From Alphaproteobacteria bacterium (GTDB lineage: Bacteria; Pseudomonadota; Alphaproteobacteria; JAJUGE01), in contig JAJUGE010000037.1 of NCBI GenBank assembly GCA_029268305.1, forward strand, positions 1 to 32,365: 32,365 nucleotides of DNA, in the 5' to 3' direction. Each line of letters begins with the position of its first letter. Positions within the stretch are counted from its first letter, which is position 1. A program made the position numbers and the translations under genes. Positions 24,484 through 32,365 of this stretch are shown here, one piece after another. The notes under the pieces were generated by a model, which ran no database searches, had not been told where the DNA came from, and saw only the letters and a list, made by a program, of their open reading frames with translations.

Positions 24484-25512
24484 TCAGCGTGGCTGGCTGT
24501 GCTTCTCGGCCGAGGCGAGGATGAAGTCGATCGCCTCCTGCGCCGGCAGCCCCTTGGCGGAAGTCTCCTCGATCCACCTGTTCCAGACCGGTCGCCCGGC
24601 GATCTCCTGATACTCCTTCTGCTGCTCGGGCGTGATCGTCACCCGCTGCAGCGTCTGGTCGAAGATCGGGATGTATTTCTCGTCGGCTTCGCGATAGGCG
24701 GCCTTGCTGGCCTCATACTGGCCTTCCCGGGCATCCTCGAGGAGCTGCTTGTACTCCTCGGGCAGCGCCTCATAGGCCTGATCCGAGGCGATCAGCGCGT
24801 TGTGGATGATCCCGAACTGCAGGCCGTAGGTGTACCAGTCCGATACCTCATGTAGTCGATAGGCGCCGAAGCTGTAGCTGAACGGGAAGCTCGCCGCCTG
24901 GAAGGTGCCGCGCTCGAGCGCCGTGTACACCTCCGGGGCGGGGACCGAGGTCGGCACCGCGCCGAGGGCACGCATGGCATCGCCGCCGGGGCCGAGTGCG
25001 CGCACCCGCATCCCCTTCCAGCCCTCGAGCGTCGTCGGGGCGTCGCCCGTGCCCATGATCTCGTAGAGCGGCAGCAGCACGCCGTAGAGCCAGTGCCCGT
25101 TCCAGTTGTCGAGCTCCTTCTCGATCGGCTCCCAGCGGTTGAAGTCCTCCATCACCTTCTGCAGTACGTCGATGTCCGGGATCGGCAGGTACGGCAGGTC
25201 GAGCGCCAGATGCAGCGGCGCCTTGCCCGGCGCGTAGCCGAACGCCACCATGCCGCCTTCCACGGCACCGATCCTGACGCTGTCCAGCGTCTCCTTCGCC
25301 GGCGCGAGCGATTCGGCGAAGCCGATCTTGATCTCGAAATTGCCGCCCGACTTCTCGGCGACATACTCCGCGACATACTCGATCTGCTTGGTCACTGCCC
25401 GCGACGGACCGTAGACCGCATAGTTCCAGACGACCTTCTCGGCCGCGCTCGCCGAGCCTGCCGCGAGCACGACTGCAACAGCGCCGGCGAGGCGCACTCC
25501 TGTTTTCGACAT
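24484..25512 (-). CDS. TRAP transporter substrate-binding protein, DctP family
   Basis: A 342-residue secreted binding protein. A signal peptide (MSKTGVRLAGAVAVVLAAG, cleavage near ASA-AEK) is followed by the DctP fold: KIGFAESLAPAKETLDSVR, the EGWKGMRVRALGPGGDAMR motif with its conserved Arg for the carboxylate of the substrate, and GTFQAASFPFSYSFGAYRLHEV. It should capture an organic acid. No DctQ or DctM genes are present, so the transporter is completed elsewhere or the protein acts alone. A GAGAGGGAAC site precedes the ATG. It is divergent from the RTX gene. Confidence 0.9.
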   Translation of the reverse strand: MSKTGVRLAGAVAVVLAAGSASAAEKVVWNYAVYGPSRAVTKQIEYVAEYVAEKSGGNFEIKIGFAESLAPAKETLDSVRIGAVEGGMVAFGYAPGKAPLHLALDLPYLPIPDIDVLQKVMEDFNRWEPIEKELDNWNGHWLYGVLLPLYEIMGTGDAPTTLEGWKGMRVRALGPGGDAMRALGAVPTSVPAPEVYTALERGTFQAASFPFSYSFGAYRLHEVSDWYTYGLQFGIIHNALIASDQAYEALPEEYKQLLEDAREGQYEASKAAYREADEKYIPIFDQTLQRVTITPEQQKEYQEIAGRPVWNRWIEETSAKGLPAQEAIDFILASAEKHSQPR

Positions 25513-25910
25513 CAGCGTTCCCTCTCCGATTGTTGGGGCCTTTGCCCTGCCGGTCGCGCCGGCGCTTCACTATGCGACGGAATCCGGGCCGCGGGAAATA
25601 TCCTTGCCCGCCGCTCACCTCGCGCTTCCACCGCTCGGCGCGAGGATCCGGAAGTTTCCGAGCGCGCCCTCGCGTCCGACTGCACTGCAACCCTTGTGCG
25701 ACGCGGCCTCATCGGGTAAGTTCAATTTGATTTAACATTGTCGAATCGTTAACAAAAACGGGCTTGGGAGACTTCGGCGCGGTCGGCTTAGGCCTTCGGC
25801 ACACCTTCAACTTCCGCTAAAATTTTGCGAAAAGCGACACCGGTTCGATGGCCGGAGCGGCCCCACCCGATCGGCGGCAATTGCTCGGCCCGCACGCAGG
25901 AGGCACTAAA
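25513..25910. other. 398-base divergent intergenic region, with AT-rich core
   Basis: This separates the divergent DctP and RTX genes. The stretch 25717-25765 is strikingly AT-rich for this genome and contains the inverted repeat TTAAC-N11-GTTAA (25732-25752). A second AT patch (CTAAAATTTTGC) lies near 25816-25827. Promoters for both genes should be here, but I could not assign a convincing -35/-10 pair. Confidence 0.5.
25732..25752. promoter_or_regulatory. Candidate operator upstream of RTX gene 1
   Basis: TTAAC and GTTAA form a five-base inverted repeat with an 11-base spacer in the only strongly AT-rich part of the intergenic region. This is the usual form of a dimeric regulator site; the regulator is unknown. 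Confidence 0.35.
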
Positions 25911-27419
25911 ATGGTGATGATCAACGGCTCCCCGTTCGGCGACGTGCATGACGGCACCGAAGGCGACGATCTGATCAACGGGTTCGGCGGCGACGACCTT
26001 CTGCGCGGGCTGGGCGGGAACGATCTGCTCAACGGCGACGATGGCGACGATTCGCTGTACGGCGGCCGCGGACACGATCAGCTGGTCGGCGGCCGCGGCA
26101 ACGACTATTTCGAAGGCGGCGAGGGCAACGACCGGATCTTCGGCGGCCCCGGCCACGACACCGGCTATGGCGGGCGCGGCGACGACGAGCTGGTCGGGGA
26201 AGACGGCAACGACCGGCTGTTCGGTGACGACGGCAACGACCGCATCTTCGGTCATGCCGGTCACGATACGCTCTATGGCGGCGCGGGCGACGACCTCATC
26301 ACCGGCGAGGACGGCGACGACGAGATCCACGGCGGCGACGGCAACGACCGCCTGCACGGCCATGAAGGCAACGACATCATCTATGGCGACGGCGGCAACA
26401 ATCTCATCACCGGCGAAGGCGGCAACGACAGGCTGATCGGCGGCGCCGGCGAGGACAGCATCCACGGCCACGAGGGCGACGACTTCATCAACGGTGGCGC
26501 CGGCTGCGACCTACTCACCGGCGAAGGCGGCAACGACACCATCAAGGGCGGCGCCGGCGACGATCAGATCTACGGCCACGAAGGCAACGATCTGCTCCAG
26601 GGCCACAGCGGCAACGACTTCATCACCGGCAATGGCGGCAACGACACGATCGAAGGCGGCGCCGGCTGCGACACGCTCCACGGTCACGACGGCGACGACA
26701 AGATCTTCGGCGGCGACGGCGACGACTTCATCACCGGCGATGCCGGTGCCGACGTGCTGCACGGCGATGCCGGCCACGACAAGATCTTCGGCGGCGACGG
26801 CTGCGACCTCATCACCGGCGGCGCCGGCAACGACGAGCTCCACGGCGAAGCCGGCGACGACGCGATCTATGGCGGCGCCGGCTGCGACACCATCCACGGC
26901 GGCGCCGGCGACGACTACATCGAGGGCGGTGCCGGCGACGACAAGATCTGGGGCACCGACGGCAACGACGTCATCGAAGGCGACGGCGGCGACGACACGC
27001 TCTCGGGCGGCAATGGTGACGACGTCGTCCGCGGCGGCGCGGGCTGCGACGATATCGCGGGCGACGACGGCGACGACTACCTCATGGGTGGCGACGGCGA
27101 CGACTACATCGACGGTGGCAACGGCAACGACACCATCATCGGTGGCAAGGGCGACGATTACCTCACGGGCGGCGGCGGCTGGGACCGCTTCGTCTTCGAG
27201 GACGGCTTCGGCCACGACCACATCTTCGACTTCCAGGCCGGCGAGCACGCCTGGGACCTGCTCGATTTCAGCGGCGTCAGCAGCGTCAACTCGCTGGGCG
27301 ACCTGACGCTCGACCAGTGGGGCAGCGACGCCAAGATCTGGACCCCCGACGGCGACATGATCACGCTCGTCAACGTCCACATCGACTGGCTCGCCGACGA
27401 CGACTTCCTGTTCGCCTGA
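25911..27419 (+). CDS. RTX (Ca-binding hemolysin-type repeat) protein 1, cysteine-bearing
   Basis: A 502-residue protein that is almost pure repeat. After 14 residues (MVMINGSPFGDVHD), residues 15-428 are 46 consecutive nonapeptides of GGxGxDxUx type with no insertion or deletion, then a 74-residue cap (residues 429-502) ending ADDDFLFA. The repeats should fold as a calcium-loaded beta-roll outside the cell, and the cap resembles the type I secretion signal region of RTX proteins (DFQAGE, LLDFSGV). Five cysteines (199, 253, 298, 325, 379) all occupy repeat position 5. No catalytic or toxin domain exists. AGGAGG precedes the ATG at 25911. No exporter genes are in the window. Confidence 0.88.
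   Translation: MVMINGSPFGDVHDGTEGDDLINGFGGDDLLRGLGGNDLLNGDDGDDSLYGGRGHDQLVGGRGNDYFEGGEGNDRIFGGPGHDTGYGGRGDDELVGEDGNDRLFGDDGNDRIFGHAGHDTLYGGAGDDLITGEDGDDEIHGGDGNDRLHGHEGNDIIYGDGGNNLITGEGGNDRLIGGAGEDSIHGHEGDDFINGGAGCDLLTGEGGNDTIKGGAGDDQIYGHEGNDLLQGHSGNDFITGNGGNDTIEGGAGCDTLHGHDGDDKIFGGDGDDFITGDAGADVLHGDAGHDKIFGGDGCDLITGGAGNDELHGEAGDDAIYGGAGCDTIHGGAGDDYIEGGAGDDKIWGTDGNDVIEGDGGDDTLSGGNGDDVVRGGAGCDDIAGDDGDDYLMGGDGDDYIDGGNGNDTIIGGKGDDYLTGGGGWDRFVFEDGFGHDHIFDFQAGEHAWDLLDFSGVSSVNSLGDLTLDQWGSDAKIWTPDGDMITLVNVHIDWLADDDFLFA
25953..27194 (+). repeat. 46 in-frame 27-base repeats encoding RTX nonapeptides
   Basis: 1,242 bases, exactly 46 x 27, coding for nonapeptides starting at GTEGDDLIN and ending at GGGGWDRFV. 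Part of the array shows a higher-order period of 36 residues (unit with His at position 2, at residues 114, 150, 186, 222, 258) and then 27 residues (258, 285, 312), consistent with growth by duplication of four- and three-unit blocks. Confidence 0.9.
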
Positions 27420-27444
27420 TCACGAGCGGGACAGCCATGTAACG

Positions 27445-27484
27445 AAGCGCCCGGCCGCCTTCATCGGTCGGGCGCTTGCTTTTC
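27445..27484 (+). terminator. Rho-independent terminator after RTX gene 1
   Basis: AAGCGCCCG and CGGGCGCTT pair in a perfect nine-base stem with a 15-base loop, followed by GCTTTT. It lies 25 bases after the stop of RTX 1 and before the leader of RTX 2, so the two genes may be separately transcribed or attenuated between. Confidence 0.75.
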
Positions 27485-27538
27485 CCGCCGGCGCGGCCGG
27501 CCGGGGTACCCACGCGCCTATCTTTGGGGGAGATACGC

Positions 27539-28471
27539 ATGTCAATTCTGATCGGTTTGGGCCGGCTGCTCGGCTCCGCGAAGAGCGACCTGGTCATCGG
27601 TTCGTTCTGGAGCGACCGCATCTATGGCGGATCGGGCAACGACTGGCTGTTCGGCCTCTGGGGCAACGACCGGATCTATGCCGGCAACGGCAACGACCGG
27701 GTCTTCGCCGACAGCGGCCACGACTATGTCGAAGGCGGCAACGGCAATGACTGGATCGAAGGCGGGTCCGGCAACGACACCGTCTACGGCGGTCTCGGCG
27801 ACGACACGATCTACGGCGGTTCGGGAGACGACTTCCTCGACGCCAATGGCGGCAACGACCGCATCTATGGCGGGTCCGGCAACGACACCATCGCCGGCGG
27901 CGGCGACAGGGACTTCATCCGCGGCGACGACGGCAACGACTGGATCGAGGGCAACGGCAACGACGACGACATCCACGGCGGCGACGGCAACGACTGGATC
28001 TCCGGCGACGACGGCGACGACCGGCTGGTCGGGGGCCTCGGCGACGATTCGATCTACGGCGGCAACGGCAACGACTTCATCGACACCAGCGGCGGCAACG
28101 ACATCGCCGAAGGCGGCGCGGGCGACGACACCCTGTTCGGCGGCGGCGACGACGATTTCCTCGACGGCGGCGACGGCAACGACCTGATCAACGGCGACGG
28201 CGGCAACGACGTGGTGACCGGCGGCGCCGGCAACGACGTCTTCCAGTTCGAGACGGTGTTCGGATCGACCACCATCACCGACTTCACCGACGGCGAGGAC
28301 CTGCTCGACCTGACGGGAGTGTCAGGGGTGAATGTCTGGGCCGATGTCGAGGGGCGCATCTCCCAGAACGGCGCCGACACGGTGATCGCGCTCGACGGCG
28401 GAACCATCGTGCTGCAGGACGTGGACGCGTCCACCATCGGCGCCGACGACTTCCTGCTCAATATCGCCTGA
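27539..28471 (+). CDS. RTX (Ca-binding hemolysin-type repeat) protein 2
   Basis: A 310-residue paralogue of RTX 1. A short N-terminus (MSILIGLGRLLGSAKSDLVI) leads to 24 consecutive nonapeptides (residues 21-236), rich in Asn-Asp pairs and Trp (GNDWLF, GNDWIE, GNDWIS), then a cap of exactly 74 residues ending ADDFLLNIA. There is no cysteine. Several units are eroded (GSFWSDRIY, ADSGHDYVE, GGGDRDFIR, TSGGNDIAE), more so than in RTX 1. Expected to be exported by a type I system and to bind calcium. GGGGGAGA precedes the ATG at 27539. Function otherwise unknown; surface layer or matrix roles are possible. Confidence 0.87.
   Translation: MSILIGLGRLLGSAKSDLVIGSFWSDRIYGGSGNDWLFGLWGNDRIYAGNGNDRVFADSGHDYVEGGNGNDWIEGGSGNDTVYGGLGDDTIYGGSGDDFLDANGGNDRIYGGSGNDTIAGGGDRDFIRGDDGNDWIEGNGNDDDIHGGDGNDWISGDDGDDRLVGGLGDDSIYGGNGNDFIDTSGGNDIAEGGAGDDTLFGGGDDDFLDGGDGNDLINGDGGNDVVTGGAGNDVFQFETVFGSTTITDFTDGEDLLDLTGVSGVNVWADVEGRISQNGADTVIALDGGTIVLQDVDASTIGADDFLLNIA
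27599..28246 (+). repeat. 24 in-frame 27-base repeats encoding RTX nonapeptides
   Basis: 648 bases, exactly 24 x 27, from the unit GSFWSDRIY to GGAGNDVFQ. One further degenerate unit (GSAKSDLVI) may precede it. Unit sequences are more varied than in RTX 1, and no clear higher-order period is visible. Confidence 0.87.
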
Positions 28472-28479
28472 CGGCGCGG

Positions 28480-28511
28480 GGCTGCGGGACGGGCGCTTCC
28501 CTCCCGCAGCC
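28480..28511. terminator. Hairpin between RTX gene 2 and the converging DUF3891 gene
   Basis: GGCTGCGGGA and TCCCGCAGCC form a perfect ten-base stem with a 12-base loop, eight bases after the RTX 2 stop and seven before the DUF3891 stop. No strong T-run on either side; position favours a shared terminator. Confidence 0.6.
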
Positions 28512-28518
28512 TTGCCCC

Positions 28519-29310
28519 TTACGCCGGCACCAGGATCGTCTCGACCGTCACCGCCGGCGCCTGCCGCAGGGCCTCGCGCATCGCCCTTTCGTCGGTGCAG
28601 GGGCCGCGCAGCCTCCTCCCCTCCACCACCAGCTCGACCCTGTCGGTCGCGAACGGCCACGGGTTCATCACCAGCCGCCCCGGATCGCCGCCCTCCGGCC
28701 GGAGCTCGGCGTCGACGCGCTCGCCGAGGGTCGCCGGCACGTCCGGGACCTTCCTCGGCTCATCGACGCCCCAGCAGATGTCGAGCGACATCCGGTCGAC
28801 CGCCCCGACCAGCAGCCGGTTGTGCTCGATCCGGTCCTCCGAGGCGTGGGGCGCGTGCCGCGGATCCGTCCGCAGCCGCGACACGATTCCGGCCTGGAAC
28901 GCCCGCTGCTCGGCGAGAAAGTCCCGCACCAGTGCCGCATCCTCCGGCGGCGCCTTCTCGAAATCGAAGAAATTGCCGTAGATGGTGTTCGCGTGCAGCG
29001 ATACCAGCAGCGAGGGATAGAGCCCGTAGGCGCGCGCCAGCTCGACGCCGCGACGCCAGAGCGCCGTGTGCTGCTCGGCCCCGAGCTCGTGGAAGACATG
29101 CGGGAGGCGCGTTTTCGGATTGAGCGTCGGCGCGGCTTCCCATTCGAGCCAGCCGATGTCGTGCTGCTCGGCGCCGAGGCAGACCTCCTGCCACGGTTCG
29201 GGTCGGGCGAACCGGTCGTTGCCCCAGGCCCGAGCGAGCTGCCCGGAGAGCCAGGCATGCGCAGGCTGGGTGATCGCGACGACGTCGTCGCCGTCCTGTC
29301 GATGCAGCAT
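28519..29310 (-). CDS. DUF3891 family protein
   Basis: A 263-residue soluble protein matching DUF3891. The [18 protein letters not shown] opening, the [15 protein letters not shown] motif and the later [13 protein letters not shown] block are conserved in the family; the His-Asp pair in QHDIGW resembles an HD-type metal site, so a hydrolase is possible but unshown. No signal peptide or membrane span. The ATG at 29310 follows a GGAAAGG site. Its neighbours (RTX genes, glutamate synthase) give no hint of function. Confidence 0.82.
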   Translation of the reverse strand: MLHRQDGDDVVAITQPAHAWLSGQLARAWGNDRFARPEPWQEVCLGAEQHDIGWLEWEAAPTLNPKTRLPHVFHELGAEQHTALWRRGVELARAYGLYPSLLVSLHANTIYGNFFDFEKAPPEDAALVRDFLAEQRAFQAGIVSRLRTDPRHAPHASEDRIEHNRLLVGAVDRMSLDICWGVDEPRKVPDVPATLGERVDAELRPEGGDPGRLVMNPWPFATDRVELVVEGRRLRGPCTDERAMREALRQAPAVTVETILVPA

Positions 29311-29416
29311 CGCCTACCTTTCCGCCGATCGTGCGCCGAGGCGAAGCCGACGCCGCACTCGCCGCGCCTCACCTCATCCTGAACAGAGATGTGGCCCGGC
29401 CGGCGGGAGGGGCAAG

Positions 29417-30854
29417 CTACCGCGGCAGGTCGGTGCTGCCCATGAGGAACTCGTCGACCGCCCGCGCGCACTGCCGCCCCTCGCGGATCGCCCAGACGAC
29501 CAGCGACTGGCCGCGCCGCATGTCGCCGGCGGCGAACACCTTGGGCACGGTGGTGGCATAGCGGTTCGTGTCGGCGAGCACGTTGCCGCGCGGGTCGAGC
29601 GAAACGTCCAGCTCCCGCAGCATGCCCTCGTGCACCGGATGCACGAAACCCATCGCCAGCAGCACCAGGTCCGCCTTCAGCTCGAAATTGCTGCCGGGCA
29701 CGTCGACCATGCGCATGCGGCCGTCGGCGCCGGTCTCCCATTCGACCCGGGTGGCTTCGAGCGCGCGCACGTTGCCGCGCCCGTCGCCGAGGAACTGCTT
29801 CGTCGCCACCGACCAGTCGCGCTCCGCCCCTTCCTGGTGCGACGAGGAGGTGCGCAGCTTCAGCGGCCAATAGGGCCAGACCAGCTCCTTGTTCTCGCGC
29901 TCCGGCGGCCGCGGCATGATCTCGATCTGGGTGACCGAGGCGGCGCCCTGCCGGTTCGAGGTGCCGATGCAGTCGGAACCCGTGTCGCCGCCGCCGATGA
30001 CGATGACGTGCTTGTCCTTCGCCGTGATGATCTCGTTCTCGACGATCTGGTCGCCGGCGACCCGCTTGTTGCTCTGGCGCAGGAAGTCCATCGCGAAGTG
30101 GATGCCGTTCAGCTCGCGCCCCGGCACCGGCAGGTCGCGCGGCGCTTCCGAGCCGCCCGAGAGCACGACCGCGTCGAACTCCTCGAGCAGCTGCTTCGCG
30201 GGAATGTCGACGCCCACATGCACGCCGGGCCGGAACTCGACGCCCTCGGCCGCCATCTGCGCCATGCGGCGGTCGATCTGGTGCTTCTCGAACTTGAAGT
30301 CGGGAATGCCGTAGCGCATCAGCCCGCCAATCCGATCCTGGCGATCGAACAGCACGACGTCGTGTCCCGCGCGGGCGAGCTGCTGCGAGCAGGCCATGCC
30401 CGCCGGCCCGGAGCCGACCACGGCGACGCGCTTGCCGGTCTTGCGCGCCGGGATCTGCGGCTCGATCCAACCCTCTTCCCAACCCTTGTCGACGATCGCG
30501 CATTCGATCGTCTTGATCGAGACCGGGTCGTCATGGAGGTTGAGGACGCAGGCTTCCTCGCACGGCGCCGGGCAGATCCGCCCCGTGAACTCGGGGAAGT
30601 TGTTGGTCGAGTGGAGGTTGCGGAGCGCCTCCTGCCATTGCCCGTGATAGACCAGATCGTTCCAGTCGGGGATCTGGTTGTTGACGGGGCAGCCGTTATG
30701 ACAGAACGGAATGCCGCAATCCATGCAGCGCGCCGCCTGGATCTTCAGCTCCGATTCCGGCAGCGGCTGCAGAAACTCGCGGAAATGCTTCACCCGCTCC
30801 GAAGCCGGCGCGTACGGGCGTTCCTTCTTCTTGAATTCCAGGAACCCGGTCGGC

Positions 30855-30862
<8 letters not shown>
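29417..30862 (-). CDS. gltD: Glutamate synthase (NADPH) small subunit
   Basis: A 481-residue flavoprotein. N-terminal cysteines for two 4Fe-4S clusters are in [19 protein letters not shown] and [14 protein letters not shown]. The FAD motif is [17 protein letters not shown] (about residue 148) and the NADPH motif [16 protein letters not shown] (about residue 285). It passes electrons from NADPH through the clusters to the large subunit, which converts glutamine and 2-oxoglutarate to two glutamates. The start overlaps the gltB stop by eight bases, in line with the normal gltB-gltD order. Length and motifs are standard. Confidence 0.96.

Positions 30863-32365
<1,503 letters not shown>

Noticed and set aside
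25788..27380. Val/Ala-rich reverse-strand open frames opposite the RTX array (two segments)
   Set aside because: They are reverse complements of GGC/GAC/AAC-rich codons, giving VVA-type repeats; no start signal supports them.
25953..28246. Dense 27-base periodic repeats that could look like a CRISPR or minisatellite array
   Set aside because: The repeats are in frame, code for RTX nonapeptides and vary mainly by codon and at variable positions; there are no spacers of constant length or leader.

Overview
The window is high-GC DNA, densely coding on both strands, most likely from a free-living alphaproteobacterium. The lineage call rests on a RegB/RegA redox two-component pair, a BigR-type sulfide regulator with a Blh-like dioxygenase, a CioAB-like cytochrome bd oxidase with a DUF2474 partner, TRAP and TAXI binding proteins, and the 'CCTCATCCTGAGGAGG' intergenic palindrome common in alphaproteobacterial genomes. 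I saw no tRNA, rRNA, insertion sequence, integrase or CRISPR array.

Layout, left to right. (1) 1-5 kb: the 5' part of an RNase Z-like metallo-hydrolase (minus strand), a tiny disordered protein, then a plus-strand cluster of regB, regA, a PPP-type phosphatase and an F420/FMN luciferase-family oxidoreductase. (2) 5-9.4 kb, minus strand: bigR - persulfide dioxygenase - DUF442 sulfurtransferase, followed downstream by cydA - cydB - DUF2474. This is a sulfide-detoxification set next to a terminal oxidase class known to tolerate sulfide. (3) 9.5-15.5 kb, minus strand: a tightly packed six-gene operon of ECF sigma factor, membrane anti-sigma-like protein, CnrX-like periplasmic sensor, MacA, MacB and NodT, read as a self-regulated tripartite efflux system. 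(4) 15.7-18.4 kb: extensin-like protein, SDR and a TAXI binding protein. (5) 18.6-24.4 kb: M23 lipoprotein, a thiolase/DUF35 pair, an intergenic repeat pair, an unusual alpha/beta hydrolase, an enoyl-CoA hydratase and a secreted eight-cysteine protein. (6) 24.5-28.5 kb: an orphan DctP protein, then two tandem RTX proteins. (7) 28.5 kb to the end: DUF3891 and glutamate synthase gltD and gltB (gltB cut by the right edge).

The most unusual content is the RTX pair at 25.9-28.5 kb. The first protein is 46 consecutive nine-residue units with no insertion or deletion, has a nested 36- then 27-residue periodicity, and carries five cysteines all in the same register position, which is atypical for RTX proteins. 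The second has 24 units and no cysteine. Both end in a cap of exactly 74 residues, and neither has a secretion apparatus nearby. Next in interest are the sigma/anti-sigma/sensor module joined to MacAB-NodT, and the split Blh operon whose BigR has its second cysteine in a shifted place.

All functional names come from motif and family recognition by eye; no database search was run.
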